DNA from: Psychrobacillus soli
GTDB taxonomy: Bacteria > Bacillota > Bacilli > Bacillales_A > Planococcaceae
Direction: 5' to 3'
Assembly (NCBI RefSeq): GCF_006861775.1
Contig: NZ_VDGG01000004.1
Coordinates: forward strand, 1-64,000
DNA: 64,000 nt
The position numbers and the translations under genes were made by a program. Each line of letters opens with the position of its first letter. Within the stretch, counting starts at the first letter, position 1. The notes under the pieces were generated by a model. The model was not told the origin of the DNA. It saw nothing but the letters and a program-made list of their open reading frames with translations, and did no database searches. Below are positions 35,815 to 46,889 of the stretch, in pieces.

Positions 35815-36951
35815 ATGGAGCTAAAGTTTACTGAAGAACAGCTTATGATGCGCAACATGGTCAGAGATTTTGCTAAAACAGAAATTGAACCTTTTATCGG
35901 TCGAATGGAGCAAGGAGAGTTTCCTCGTGAAATCATTCAAAAAATGGGGAAACTTGGATTAATGGGAATTACCGTTCCGGAACAATATGGCGGTTCAGCA
36001 ATGGATTTTACAAGCTATGTCATCGCGATTAATGAGCTGTCAAAAGTAAGTGCAGTAGTTGGAGTAATTCTTTCTGTCCACACTTCGGTTGGAACAAATC
36101 CAATCCTTTATTTTGGCAATGAAGAACAAAAAAATAAATACATTCCGAAGCTAGCAAGTGGGGAATATCTAGGCGCATTTTGCTTAACAGAACCATCTGC
36201 TGGATCCGATGCAGCTGCATTGAAAACAAAAGCTGTGAAAAAAGATGATCACTATGTGCTAAATGGATCAAAGGTATTTATTACAAATGGTGGAGAAGCA
36301 GATGTGAACATCGTTTTTGCAACGACTGATCCTTCGCGGGGCTCCAGAGGAATTACGGCATTTATCGTAGAAAAAGATACGCCAGGATTTATTGTCGGGA
36401 AAGATGAAGAAAAAATGGGCTTGCACGGATCTAGAACCGTTCAGCTTACATTTGAAGATATGAAGATTCCGGTAGCAAGTAGACTTGGCGAAGAAGGCGA
36501 CGGATTTAAAATTGCGATGGCGAACTTAAATACTGGTCGAATCGGAATCGCAACGCAAGCACTTGGAATAGCGGAAGCTGCATTTGAGGCAGCAGTCAGA
36601 TACGCAAAAGAGCGTGTGCAATTTGGTAAGCCGATTGCTGCAAACCAAGGGGTAGGCTTCAAACTTGCAGACATGGGCACAGCAGTAGAGGCAGCTAGAC
36701 TTCTTGTATACCGAGCAGCTAGCCTTCGTGACCAAGGACTTCCTTGTGGAAAGGAAGCATCGATGGCGAAACTGTTTGCATCCAAAACAGCAGTAGATGT
36801 CGCAATCGAAGCAGTGCAAGTATTCGGCGGATACGGCTACACAGAAGACTATCCAGTAGAACGCTATTTCCGAGATGCAAAAGTAACGGAAATTTACGAA
36901 GGTACAAGTGAAATCCAACGAATCGTCATTAGTAAATATTTAACGAATTGA
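35815..36951 (+). CDS. Short-chain acyl-CoA dehydrogenase
   Basis: 378 residues with CLTEPSAGSDA, FGGYGYTEDYPVERYFRDAK and the catalytic Glu in IYEGTSEIQ. Third gene of a beta-oxidation trio. Likely works with ETF and FadF. The repeat array that follows separates it from a paralogue of similar length. Confidence 0.92.
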   Translation: MELKFTEEQLMMRNMVRDFAKTEIEPFIGRMEQGEFPREIIQKMGKLGLMGITVPEQYGGSAMDFTSYVIAINELSKVSAVVGVILSVHTSVGTNPILYFGNEEQKNKYIPKLASGEYLGAFCLTEPSAGSDAAALKTKAVKKDDHYVLNGSKVFITNGGEADVNIVFATTDPSRGSRGITAFIVEKDTPGFIVGKDEEKMGLHGSRTVQLTFEDMKIPVASRLGEEGDGFKIAMANLNTGRIGIATQALGIAEAAFEAAVRYAKERVQFGKPIAANQGVGFKLADMGTAVEAARLLVYRAASLRDQGLPCGKEASMAKLFASKTAVDVAIEAVQVFGGYGYTEDYPVERYFRDAKVTEIYEGTSEIQRIVISKYLTN

Positions 36952-36970
36952 AGAAATTTCCTGTAAATGG

Positions 36971-37068
36971 TTAAGGGCAACCAAATCAGCAGCGAAAGCA
37001 ATCAATTCACATCTAAGAGCAACCAACTAAGAATCGAAAGCAACCAAATCATATAGAAGAGCAACCAA
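36971..37068 (-). repeat. 21-bp-phased GCAACCAA array between two acyl-CoA dehydrogenase genes
   Basis: GCAA cores start at 36977, 36998, 37019, 37040 and 37061, exactly 21 bp apart. Read on the minus strand it closes with TTGGTTGCCCTTAACC, matching the end sequence of other arrays. It fills most of the gap between two co-directional genes, and no terminator hairpin is visible here. Confidence 0.9.
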
Positions 37069-37101
37069 ATCAGCAAAACTACCAAAAAGGCGGGATACAC
37101 A

Positions 37102-38241
37102 ATGAACTTTCAACTTTCAGAAGAACATGAAATGATTCGTAAAATGGTACGTGACTTTGCAGAAAATGAAGTAGCACCAACCGCAGCAGAGCGCGACGAA
37201 GAAGAACGCTTTGACCGCGAAATCTTCGACAAAATGGCGGGCCTTGGATTAACGGGTATCCCGTGGCCAGAAGAATACGGCGGAATCGGTTCTGATTACC
37301 TTGCATACTGTATCGCGGTAGAAGAACTATCACGAGTTTGCGCTTCAACGGGTGTAACACTTTCCGCGCATACATCACTTGCAGGATGGCCGATTTTCAA
37401 ATATGGCAATGAAGAGCAAAAACAAAAATACCTTCGTCCCATGGCAGAGGGAACTAAAATCGGTGGATATGGTTTAACAGAAGCTGGTTCAGGTTCAGAT
37501 GCAGGTGGCATGAAAACGACTGCTAAATTAGACGGCGATCATTACGTTCTAAATGGCTCTAAAATTTTCATCACAAATGGTGGAATTGCAGATACGTATG
37601 TAGTATTTGCAGTGACCGATCAAGAATCGAAGCATAAAGGAACGAGTGCATTTATCGTAGAAGCAGATTTCCCAGGTTTTTCTGTAGGGAAAAAAGAAAA
37701 GAAACTAGGTATTCGCTCTTCACCAACAACGGAAATTATTTTCGAAAATTGCCGTGTGCCTAAAGAAAACCTTCTAGGAGAAGAAGGAGAAGGCTTCATC
37801 ATCGCAATGAAAACATTAGACGGCGGTCGTAACGGTATCGCTGCTCAAGCAGTAGGGATTGCGCAAGGTGCGCTGGATGCAGCAGTGGGATACGCAAAAG
37901 AGCGTGTACAATTCGGAAAACCAATTGCTGCAAACCAAGGAGTATCATTCAAGCTTGCGGATATGGCGACAGCAACAGAAGCATCCCGACTACTTACGTA
38001 TCAAGCGGCTTGGCTAGAGTCTAACGGACTTCCTTACGGGAAAGAATCCGCAATGGCAAAATTAATGGCTGGTGATACCGCGATGAAAGTAACAACAGAA
38101 GCTGTGCAAGTGTTCGGTGGATACGGTTATACAAAAGATTACCCAGTAGAGCGCTATATGCGCGATGCGAAAATCACACAAATATACGAGGGAACACAAG
38201 AAATTCAACGCCTTGTTATTTCTCGTATGTTGACGAAGTAA
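37102..38241 (+). CDS. acdA: Acyl-CoA dehydrogenase (AcdA-like)
   Basis: 379 residues. [33 protein letters not shown] and catalytic [13 protein letters not shown] are intact. The segment from [13 protein letters not shown] to the end is very close to the dehydrogenase before the array, pointing to an old duplication. Position before rpoE matches B. subtilis acdA. ATG after AAGGCGGG. Confidence 0.88.
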   Translation: MNFQLSEEHEMIRKMVRDFAENEVAPTAAERDEEERFDREIFDKMAGLGLTGIPWPEEYGGIGSDYLAYCIAVEELSRVCASTGVTLSAHTSLAGWPIFKYGNEEQKQKYLRPMAEGTKIGGYGLTEAGSGSDAGGMKTTAKLDGDHYVLNGSKIFITNGGIADTYVVFAVTDQESKHKGTSAFIVEADFPGFSVGKKEKKLGIRSSPTTEIIFENCRVPKENLLGEEGEGFIIAMKTLDGGRNGIAAQAVGIAQGALDAAVGYAKERVQFGKPIAANQGVSFKLADMATATEASRLLTYQAAWLESNGLPYGKESAMAKLMAGDTAMKVTTEAVQVFGGYGYTKDYPVERYMRDAKITQIYEGTQEIQRLVISRMLTK

Positions 38242-38250
38242 TAGATACCT

Positions 38251-38871
38251 ATGGAAAAAAAGCATAAAGTACTAACGTCCATAAAAGATGAGAGTCTCGT
38301 TGAAAAGCGGCGTCATCAAATGATCCGTGCAGCGGTTACGTTATTCAAACAAAAAGGCTTTCACCGAACAACAACGAGAGAAATTGCAAAAGAAGCTGGC
38401 TTTAGTATCGGAACGCTGTATGAATATATTCGGACAAAGGAAGATGTACTCTATTTAGTTTGCGATAGTATTTATCATGAAGTGCATAACAAACTATCGA
38501 AAATTTCACTTCAAAATGGTACGACGGAAGGCTTAAAAACTGCAATACGACACTATTATGGAGTTATTGACGATATGCAAGATGAGTTTGTTGTTATGTA
38601 TCAAGAAACAAAGTCTTTACCAAAAAGCGCATTGCAATACGTACTTACGAAAGAATTAGAAATGGTCGAGATTTTCAAGAAAATTCTTGTTGGCTGTAAA
38701 CAAGCTGGGGAACTTGAGCTAACAGATGCACAAGTCAATCTGTATGCCCATACACTTGTCGTTCAAGGGCAAATGTGGGCATTTAGAAGATGGGCGCTCG
38801 GCAAAGAATATTCGCTCGAACAATTTACTGAATTGCAAATACACTTTGTACTGAAGGGGATGGGACAGTAA
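38251..38871 (+). CDS. TetR-family transcriptional regulator
   Basis: 206 residues. N-terminal helix-turn-helix (about 22-68) with FKQKGFHRTTTREIAKEAGFSIGTLYEYIRTKEDVLY, followed by an all-helical ligand domain. No good Shine-Dalgarno is seen; it starts 9 bp after acdA, so translation is probably coupled. A natural candidate to bind the palindromes at 31305 and 33672, with an acyl-CoA as inducer, by analogy with FadR. Confidence 0.88.
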   Translation: MEKKHKVLTSIKDESLVEKRRHQMIRAAVTLFKQKGFHRTTTREIAKEAGFSIGTLYEYIRTKEDVLYLVCDSIYHEVHNKLSKISLQNGTTEGLKTAIRHYYGVIDDMQDEFVVMYQETKSLPKSALQYVLTKELEMVEIFKKILVGCKQAGELELTDAQVNLYAHTLVVQGQMWAFRRWALGKEYSLEQFTELQIHFVLKGMGQ

Positions 38872-38898
38872 ATGGTCACAAAACAAAGGGGGAGCAAC

Positions 38899-41800
38899 AT
38901 GTCTTCTGTAGAAGTATATCGTCCAAAAAATCACGTTCGTTTTGTCACAGCTTCTAGTCTTTTTGACGGGCATGACGCATCGATTAATATTATGCGCCGT
39001 ATTTTACAGGGGAGCGGAGCAGAAGTAATTCACTTAGGTCATAATCGTTCCGTTGAAGAAGTCGTAAATGCGGCAATACAAGAAGACGTTCAGGGGATAG
39101 CGATCTCTTCTTACCAAGGGGGACATGTTGAGTATTTTAAATATATGAAGGATTTACTCGTGGAACGTGGCGCACCGCATATTCAATTATTTGGCGGTGG
39201 TGGTGGCGTAATCATACCGAAAGAAATAAAGGAATTGGAAGAGTACGGGATATCCGGTATTTTCTCACCAGAAGATGGACGTAAACTAGGTCTCCAAGGA
39301 ATGATCAATCAAATACTTCAAGCATGTGATGTGCCTACTAAAGCAACGGGTGCTAAGGAGCAAATTGAAGCTGTTTCCACGGAAAGTCCAGAAGTACTTG
39401 CCCATTTAATCACCATTGCAGAGGAAGCACACCAAACGGGAGATGCCGAGGCAAAAGCGATGATTCAACATGCGAAAAGTATTTCGAAAGGTACACCAGT
39501 GCTTGGTATTACAGGGACTGGTGGAGCAGGGAAAAGTTCGTTAACCGACGAATTAATTCGCCGATTCTTGCATGACCTGCCAAACAAAAAAATTGCGGTT
39601 CTTTCCATTGATCCAACCAAACAAAAAACAGGTGGCGCATTACTTGGTGACCGTATTCGTATGAACGCTATTTTCAATAAACGAGTGTTTATGCGGAGCT
39701 TAGCAACACGCGGATCTCGTACAGAATTATCCGGTGCACTTTCGGATGTGCTAGATGTCGTGAAAGTAGCAGGTTTCGATTTAATCATTGTTGAAACGAG
39801 TGGTATTGGGCAAGGGGACGCTGAAATTGCAAACGTATCGGATGTTTCGATGTACGTAATGACAAGCGAGTTCGGTGCACCGTCTCAACTTGAAAAAATT
39901 GACATGATTGACTATGCAGACTTAATCGTCATCAATAAATTCGAACGAAAAGGCTCCGAAGACGCACTTCGCCAAGTACAAAAGCAATATCAGCGCAGCC
40001 GAGAATTATGGCATGATAATTTAGATACAATGCCAGTTTACGGAACAATTGCTAGCCAATTTAATGATAAAGGAACGAATTCTTTATTTGCAGCGTTAGT
40101 TGGTGTGCTAAATGATAAGACTGGTACTGATTGGGAAACATCATACGAACAATTCGTGAAGACGCAAAAACAAAACGTCATAATTCCAAATGATCGTCAC
40201 TACTACCTTCGCGAAATCACCGATACAGTTCGTAGCTACCATAAAAAGTCAGATGAACAAGTAGCATTTGCAAGAAGATTGTTCCAACTAGAAGGTGCCA
40301 TAGAAGCGGTAAAAGAAAAAGCTGGGGACGATGCACTAGTAAAATCGTTGGAATCACTTGCATCGGGTGTCAAAGCCGAATTGACGGCAGAATCCAAACG
40401 TATTTTGGAAAACTGGACGGCTTTAAAAGAAGCGTATGCTGGAGATGAATTCGTCACAAAAGTTCGCGATAAAGAAATTCGGACCATACTTCGTACAGAA
40501 AGCTTATCCGGTCTTAAAATACCAAAAGTAGTCCTGCCAAAATTCGTCGATTACGGAGAAATTTTAAGATGGGTATATAAAGAAAATGTCCCAGGTTCAT
40601 TCCCATATACTGCGGGGGTTTTTCCGTTCAAACGAGAAGGGGAAGATCCGAAACGTCAATTTGCTGGAGAAGGAACACCAGAACGTACAAATCGTCGTTT
40701 CCACTATTTATCCAAAGATGATGATGCCAAACGTTTATCCACAGCGTTTGACTCCGTAACACTTTACGGAGAAGATCCGGATCACCGTCCAGATATTTTT
40801 GGAAAAGTAGGAGAATCAGGTGTAAGCATTTGTACGTTAGAGGATATGAAAAAGCTATATGACGGTTTTGATTTATGCGCACCGTCAACATCTGTATCTA
40901 TGACGATTAATGGACCGGCACCAATCATTTTAGCGATGTTCATGAACACGGCAATCGATCAGCAAGTGCGTATTAGAGAAGAAGAACTAGGACGTACATT
41001 GACGCTGGAAGAGTTTACGGAAGTGAAGACAAACACATTGCAAGTAGTTCGTGGAACGGTGCAAGCAGATATTTTAAAAGAAGACCAAGGTCAAAACACA
41101 TGCATATTCTCTACAGAATTTGCACTACGTATGATGGGCGATATCCAACAATATTTTATCGACCAAAAGGTTCGAAATTATTATTCCGTATCGATTTCTG
41201 GATATCATATTGCAGAAGCTGGCGCCAATCCAATTTCGCAGCTGGCATTCACACTTTCCAATGGCTTCACGTATGTGGAGTACTATTTAAGTCGTGGTAT
41301 GCATATAGATGATTTTGCACCAAACTTATCGTTCTTTTTCTCGAACGGTCTGGATCCTGAGTATACAGTAATCGGTCGGGTTGCTCGTCGTATTTGGGCA
41401 GTCGTGATGCGAGAAAAATACGGAGCAAATGAACGCAGCCAAAAGCTGAAGTACCATGTACAAACGTCAGGTCGTAGTTTGCATGCGCAAGAAATAGACT
41501 TTAATGATATTCGTACAACACTTCAAGCATTGATGGCACTGCAAGATAACTGTAATTCCCTTCATACAAACGCGTATGATGAAGCAATTACAACACCAAC
41601 AGAAGAATCGGTTCGACGTGCAATGGCCATCCAAATGATTATTACAAAAGAACATGGCCTATCTAAAAATGAAAATCCACTCCAAGGTGCTTTCATCGTA
41701 GAAGAAATGACAGACCTTGTAGAAGAAGCAGTACTTGCTGAATTTGACCGCATGAACGATCGCGGCGGTGTCCTTGGTGCGATGGAAACACAATACCAAC

Positions 41801-42156
41801 GTGGCAAAATTCAAGAAGAATCAATGTATTACGAAATGAAAAAACATACAGGCGAGCTACCAATTATCGGCGTCAACACATATTTAAATCCAAATCCTGC
41901 AACCGCCGAGGACATCGATAATATGGAAATTGCCCGCGCAACGACAGAAGAAAAAGAATCTCAAATTACAAATCTTCGTAACTTCCAAAAAAAGCACGAA
42001 TCGGAAGCTGACATTGCACTTGCCAAGTTGAAACAAGTAGCAGTAACAGGTGGCAACATCTTCGAAGAGCTCATGTCCACAGTCCAAAAAGCAAGCCTAG
42101 GACAAATCACAAACGCACTATACGAAGTTGGCGGACAATATAGAAGAAATATGTAA
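38899..42156 (+). CDS. icmF: Fused isobutyryl-CoA mutase (B12-dependent) with G-protein chaperone domain
   Basis: 1085 residues in the IcmF order. N-terminal B12-binding domain with DGHDASI (His is the lower cobalt ligand) and GGGGGVI; MeaI-type GTPase with P-loop GTGGAGKSS (about 205-215) and [11 protein letters not shown]; linker; C-terminal mutase barrel with YPFTAGVFPF-type [17 protein letters not shown] and [20 protein letters not shown]. It interconverts isobutyryl-CoA and n-butyryl-CoA and, in some homologues, pivalyl-CoA and isovaleryl-CoA. It needs adenosylcobalamin, linking it to the operon at 9-19 kb. AAAGGGGGAG supports the ATG at 38899 over one at 38872. Confidence 0.95.
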   Translation: MSSVEVYRPKNHVRFVTASSLFDGHDASINIMRRILQGSGAEVIHLGHNRSVEEVVNAAIQEDVQGIAISSYQGGHVEYFKYMKDLLVERGAPHIQLFGGGGGVIIPKEIKELEEYGISGIFSPEDGRKLGLQGMINQILQACDVPTKATGAKEQIEAVSTESPEVLAHLITIAEEAHQTGDAEAKAMIQHAKSISKGTPVLGITGTGGAGKSSLTDELIRRFLHDLPNKKIAVLSIDPTKQKTGGALLGDRIRMNAIFNKRVFMRSLATRGSRTELSGALSDVLDVVKVAGFDLIIVETSGIGQGDAEIANVSDVSMYVMTSEFGAPSQLEKIDMIDYADLIVINKFERKGSEDALRQVQKQYQRSRELWHDNLDTMPVYGTIASQFNDKGTNSLFAALVGVLNDKTGTDWETSYEQFVKTQKQNVIIPNDRHYYLREITDTVRSYHKKSDEQVAFARRLFQLEGAIEAVKEKAGDDALVKSLESLASGVKAELTAESKRILENWTALKEAYAGDEFVTKVRDKEIRTILRTESLSGLKIPKVVLPKFVDYGEILRWVYKENVPGSFPYTAGVFPFKREGEDPKRQFAGEGTPERTNRRFHYLSKDDDAKRLSTAFDSVTLYGEDPDHRPDIFGKVGESGVSICTLEDMKKLYDGFDLCAPSTSVSMTINGPAPIILAMFMNTAIDQQVRIREEELGRTLTLEEFTEVKTNTLQVVRGTVQADILKEDQGQNTCIFSTEFALRMMGDIQQYFIDQKVRNYYSVSISGYHIAEAGANPISQLAFTLSNGFTYVEYYLSRGMHIDDFAPNLSFFFSNGLDPEYTVIGRVARRIWAVVMREKYGANERSQKLKYHVQTSGRSLHAQEIDFNDIRTTLQALMALQDNCNSLHTNAYDEAITTPTEESVRRAMAIQMIITKEHGLSKNENPLQGAFIVEEMTDLVEEAVLAEFDRMNDRGGVLGAMETQYQRGKIQEESMYYEMKKHTGELPIIGVNTYLNPNPATAEDIDNMEIARATTEEKESQITNLRNFQKKHESEADIALAKLKQVAVTGGNIFEELMSTVQKASLGQITNALYEVGGQYRRNM

Positions 42157-42204
42157 AGGTTCATGACTGATAAGCTAAGACTTTGTTAAGAACAATTGTT
42201 AACT

Positions 42205-42425
42205 AGTCAGCAATTTCCATTGATTTTCGATGCAGGTGGCGACTCCAGTGGAGGCCAACAGGATGTTGGTCACAAAGGCGCTGCCACACGATGTGGCGTT
42301 TTTAGCCTTTGATCCTCTGTGTGAGTAAGATGAGACTTCACAACGTACGCGCAAGCGGCGGTGAAGGCTCATCACTCACCCCACGGAAAGCGTCTGCCTG
42401 CAGCGTAAATCCTGGTGGCAACAAG
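42205..42425. repeat. Dispersed intergenic repeat element, copy B, with internal hairpins
   Basis: It starts AGCAATTTCCATTGATTTTC and ends CCTGCAGCGTAAATCC, sharing GGCGACTCCAGTGG, GAGACTTCACAACG and CTCACCCCACGGAAAGCG with copy A. Its terminal segments are imperfectly complementary. An insert absent from copy A (about 42256-42330) contains further stems: GGCCAACA/TGTTGGTC, AAAGGC..GCCTTT and GCCACA..TGTGGC. Such nested hairpins suggest a structured RNA or a folding mobile element. No coding frame. Confidence 0.8.
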
Positions 42426-42440
42426 TTTAAAGAAAATTTT

Positions 42441-42471
42441 GTGTCTCGATGTATTATCGGGACACTTTTTT
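42441..42471 (+). terminator. Rho-independent terminator after icmF
   Basis: GTGTCTCGAT pairs with ATCGGGACAC (loop GTATT) followed by seven T. Confidence 0.88.
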
Positions 42472-42472
42472 G

Positions 42473-42478
42473 TATAAT
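42473..42478 (+). promoter_or_regulatory. Candidate -10 element for the small membrane protein gene
   Basis: A perfect TATAAT directly after the terminator and 36 bp before the GTG start at 42514. No convincing -35 is visible. Confidence 0.4.
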
Positions 42479-42513
42479 GATATAAGTTGATTATGGAGTA
42501 GAGGAGAATAGGC

Positions 42514-42672
42514 GTGAAAAAACCAATTCAAATAATGATAGTTATTATACTCCTACTACTTACTATTTATCTGTATAATAGAAGACTGGCATCTATTCCA
42601 TTACTATTGCTTTCTATTTACTTATTTTTATTGGCAGGTGCAAAGTTTTCCCTTTTCAAAAAGAATAAATGA
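42514..42672 (+). CDS. Small two-helix membrane protein, 52 residues, unknown
   Basis: GTG start with GAGGAGAA eight bases upstream, ending TGA at 42670. The translation begins MKKPIQIMIVIILLLLTIYL and continues with YNRRLASIP, a second hydrophobic helix and a basic tail FSLFKKNK. Two hydrophobic stretches (about 6-20 and 27-44) flank a short positively charged loop, so both ends are likely on one side of the membrane. It follows a terminator and its own TATAAT, and precedes rpoE. I do not recognise a family. Confidence 0.7.
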   Translation: MKKPIQIMIVIILLLLTIYLYNRRLASIPLLLLSIYLFLLAGAKFSLFKKNK

Positions 42673-42699
42673 CTGTAGCATATAACATAATTGTTTGTA

Positions 42700-42705
42700 T
42701 ATAAT
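42700..42705 (+). promoter_or_regulatory. Candidate -10 element of rpoE
   Basis: TATAAT (within TTGTATATAATGGG) 40 bp before the chosen TTG start of rpoE. No good -35 is seen. Confidence 0.45.
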
Positions 42706-42744
42706 GGGAAGTATCCAAACGGACAGAGAAAGGACGTGCACGAT

Positions 42745-43278
42745 TTGAATTTTCGTGAAATGACAACAGCACAACTAGTAGAAGAATCGCTAATAGATAT
42801 AGGATTTGCGATTTTAGAAGATAAGAAAAATGCATTAACATTAACAGATCTATTCGATGAAATTCAAAAACTAAATGGATTTACGGACGAAGAAATGGCG
42901 GAGCGTAAACCACAATTCTACACAGATATGAATATTGACGGCCGCTTTTTAGCAATTGCCGAAAACCAATGGGGACTAAGAGAATGGTACCCAGTCGAAC
43001 AAATTGAAGAAGAAACTGCTCCTACTGTAAAAGTACGTAAAAAGAAAGCCAAAGCAGTGGAAGATGACGATTTAGACGATTTAGATGAAGACGAAATCGT
43101 ATTCGAAGAAGAATTCGATGAGTTTATTGAAGACGAAGAAGATGAAGAGGAAGTAGTAGTGGACTTCGAAGAAGATATCGATGAAGAAATTGAAGAAGAT
43201 ATAATCGATGAAGACGAAGAAGACTTCGATATTATCGATGACGAAGAATTGGACGAAGAAGAGGAAGACGAAGAATAA
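42745..43278 (+). CDS. rpoE: RNA polymerase delta subunit
   Basis: 177 residues. Folded N-terminal domain (about 1-95) with WYPVEQIEEE at its end, then a basic KVRKKKAKA patch and an extremely acidic Asp/Glu tail of about 75 residues, the hallmark of Gram-positive RpoE, which aids RNA polymerase recycling and promoter specificity. TTG start chosen because AAAGGA lies ten bases upstream and homologues begin close to this point. pyrG follows, as in B. subtilis. Confidence 0.92.
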   Translation: MNFREMTTAQLVEESLIDIGFAILEDKKNALTLTDLFDEIQKLNGFTDEEMAERKPQFYTDMNIDGRFLAIAENQWGLREWYPVEQIEEETAPTVKVRKKKAKAVEDDDLDDLDEDEIVFEEEFDEFIEDEEDEEEVVVDFEEDIDEEIEEDIIDEDEEDFDIIDDEELDEEEEDEE

Positions 43279-43281
43279 TTC

Positions 43282-43310
43282 TTGACATCTTCTTCTAATC
43301 GCTATAAGAT
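43282..43310 (+). promoter_or_regulatory. Promoter of pyrG with GGGC start
   Basis: TTGACA at 43282 and TAAGAT at 43305-43310 with a 17-bp spacer place the transcription start on GGGCTC at 43317. Starting with three G is required for CTP-sensitive reiterative transcription at pyrG in B. subtilis. Confidence 0.8.
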
Positions 43311-43316
43311 TCTATT

Positions 43317-43392
43317 GGGCTCTTTTTAAAGAGACATTACTTATGTGCATATGCGCTCCCCTGCCAAAATAGCAGGCGGGGCGCTTTTTGTT
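43317..43392 (+). promoter_or_regulatory. pyrG: pyrG attenuator (reiterative-transcription type)
   Basis: The leader starts GGGCTC. About 36 bases later GCGCTCCCCTGC begins a GC-rich terminator stem closed by GCAGGCGGGGCGC and followed by T residues (43353-43390). In the known mechanism, low CTP makes polymerase stutter on GGG, and the added G tract pairs with the C-rich 5' arm of the stem, preventing termination. All required parts are visible. The next 110 bp to pyrG hold a possible stem (TTATTCA..TGAATAA) and no gene. Confidence 0.85.
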
Positions 43393-43434
43393 GTTGTAAG
43401 ACCTTATTCAAAAGCCCGTCCAAAAGCTTGCTGA

Positions 43435-45108
<1,674 letters not shown>

Positions 45109-45117
45109 TATAAAAGA

Positions 45118-45146
45118 AGCAGTTCGACAACGTCGAGCTGCTTTTT
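45118..45146 (+). terminator. Rho-independent terminator of pyrG
   Basis: AGCAGTTCGAC pairs with GTCGAGCTGCT, followed by T residues. Confidence 0.9.
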
Positions 45147-45171
45147 TAGTGTGGATAAAGGGAATAATTGG

Positions 45172-46155
45172 CTAAAAGCAACCAAATCCGGTGGGAAAGC
45201 AACCAAACCGCCAGGCAGAGCAACCAGTTCACCATCGAAAGCAACCAATTGGAACGGGAGAGCAACCAAAGCGTATAGAACTAACTACTCTCTGAATGAA
45301 TATCGAAAATGAATACACAAATTGGAAATAAATAGTTAAGAGCAATCAAATCAAGCATGGGAGCAATCAAATCCATAGCGAGAGCAACCAAACCACCAGA
45401 CAGAGCAACCAGTTCAGCAGCGAGAGCAACCAATTGAAACGGGAGAGCAACCAAAGCGTATAGAACTAACTACTCTCTGAATGAACATCGGAATAAAGAC
45501 ACAAATTGGAAGTAAATAGCTAAGAGCAATCAAATCAAGCATGGAAGCAATCAAATCCATAGCGAGAGCAACCAAATCGCCAGGCAGAGCAACCAGTTCA
45601 GCAGCGAGAGCAACCAATTGGAACGGGAGAGCAACCAAAACTACTCTCTGAATGAATATCGAAAATGAAGATAATAATTGGAAAAAATAGCTAAGAGCAA
45701 TCAAATCAAGCATGGAAGCAATCAAATCCATAACGAGAGCAACCAAATCGCCAGGCAGAGCAACCAGTTCAGCTTCGAGAGCAACCAGTTGGAACGTGAG
45801 AGCAACCAAACATATATAACTAACTACTCACTGAATGAATAGCGAAAATGAATACATAAATTGGAAATGAATAGCTAAGAGCAACTAAATCAAGCATGGA
45901 AGCAATTAAATTCATAGAAAGAGCAACCAAATCGCCAGGCAGAGCAACCAGTTCAGCTCTGAGAGCAACCAAACAGTATAGAACTAACTACAATCTGAAT
46001 GAACACCAAAAATGAAAACACAAATTGGAAATAAATAGCTAAGAGCAATCAAATCAAGCATGAAAGCAATCAAATCCATAACGAAAGCAACCAAATCGCC
46101 AGGCAGAGCAACCAGTTCACCATCGAAAGCAACCAATTAGAAAGCCAAAGTATCC
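45172..46155 (-). repeat. Large 21-bp-phased GCAACCAA array in six clusters
   Basis: Cores (GCAACCAA and close variants, the complement of TTGGTTGC) start at 45178, 45199, 45220, 45241, 45262; 45342 to 45447; 45526 to 45631; 45697 to 45802; 45881 to 45965; and 46045 to 46129, with a degenerate GTATCC at 46150. Every step within a cluster is exactly 21 bp: 33 good cores plus one weak. Clusters recur every 164-184 bp, separated by spacers that share CTCTGAATGAA and AATTGGAAATAAATAGCTAAGA. The array fills the gap between two convergent genes. The spacer lengths are not multiples of three. Confidence 0.95.
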
Positions 46156-46156
46156 A

Positions 46157-46190
46157 AACAAAAAAACACCCAAAGAAATTTCTTTGGGCG
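46157..46190 (-). terminator. Rho-independent terminator of the DUF2529 gene
   Basis: On the minus strand CGCCCAAAGAAA pairs with TTTCTTTGGGTG and is followed by T residues. Confidence 0.85.
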
Positions 46191-46202
46191 TTTCCAATAA
46201 AA

Positions 46203-46718
46203 TTATTCACCTAATAGCATTTCATCCAACTTCATCTTCACCGCTTCATACACAAACATTGCGCCCAGTGCATACGGCAACACTATGCGTGAACCATCTT
46301 CAGCAGGAAGCAAACCTTTCGCTAATTTCAATGAAATATATGTATAGGCAAGATTCGCTAACTTATTTTCTTCACTTACAGGCTCTGCAGCAAGCACGCT
46401 AAAAGGAATAAATAATGCACTTAAATGTTCCGCAAGAGCTATTGCTTCCTCATTTTCGGCAGATCGAACGATGATCCAAACGCGATCCGCACTTGTCAGC
46501 TGAACGGTTGGTGTCCAACTTTTCATACTAGGAAAGGGCTCTGCAGCTAATTGTGCATTGACAGAAATACTGGTCATTTCTCCAAACGTTGCAAAATAAA
46601 TGCTTCCTTCTCTAGCGGCGGCTTGTGCTAATAGTCGAGCGGTTTCTTCTATATTCTCTTCCTCCGAAGTTGCAATACGTTGAAGAAGCCCTGTGAGTTG
46701 TGTTGTTAACATTTTCAT
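46203..46718 (-). CDS. ywjG: DUF2529 family protein (YwjG), function unknown
   Basis: 171 residues, soluble, Ala/Glu rich. The fold suggests a sugar-isomerase (SIS)-like domain, with SADRVWIIVRSAENEEAIALAEHL typical of the family. B. subtilis ywjG holds the same place between pyrG and spo0F, but here it is convergent with pyrG and divergent from spo0F. GAGGTG lies eight bases before the ATG. Confidence 0.82.
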   Translation of the reverse strand: MKMLTTQLTGLLQRIATSEEENIEETARLLAQAAAREGSIYFATFGEMTSISVNAQLAAEPFPSMKSWTPTVQLTSADRVWIIVRSAENEEAIALAEHLSALFIPFSVLAAEPVSEENKLANLAYTYISLKLAKGLLPAEDGSRIVLPYALGAMFVYEAVKMKLDEMLLGE

Positions 46719-46819
46719 TCTTTATTCACCTCATCTTCATAATAATTATAAAGGAAAAGTAAAAAAACGTCGCCTTTCTTCCTATTCGAATAAAAAATGG
46801 AAAAAAGATTAGGAATAAA

Positions 46820-46848
46820 GAAGGAATAGTAGGGAAAGTATCGAATAG
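46820..46848 (+). promoter_or_regulatory. Sigma-H-type promoter of spo0F
   Basis: GAAGGAATA at 46820 and ATCGAATAG at 46840 with an 11-bp spacer closely fit the sigma-H consensus (RNAGGAWWW, RNNGAATWW). B. subtilis spo0F is known to be transcribed by sigma-H in early sporulation. Confidence 0.75.
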
Positions 46849-46889
46849 TAGTATGAAAGTGGGAAATTCAAAAAAGGGGTTTGTTCATC

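Noticed and set aside
45414-45809. A 131-codon minus-strand frame with Val-Ala-Leu-x-x-x-Leu heptads
   Set aside because: It follows the 21-bp pitch of the array. Cluster spacings of 164, 171 and 184 bp are not all multiples of three, and no start signals are seen.
45172-46155. CRISPR array
   Set aside because: The unit is only 21 bp with an 11-bp core and 10-bp variable part, spacers recur between clusters, there are no cas genes, and several such arrays occur behind unrelated genes.
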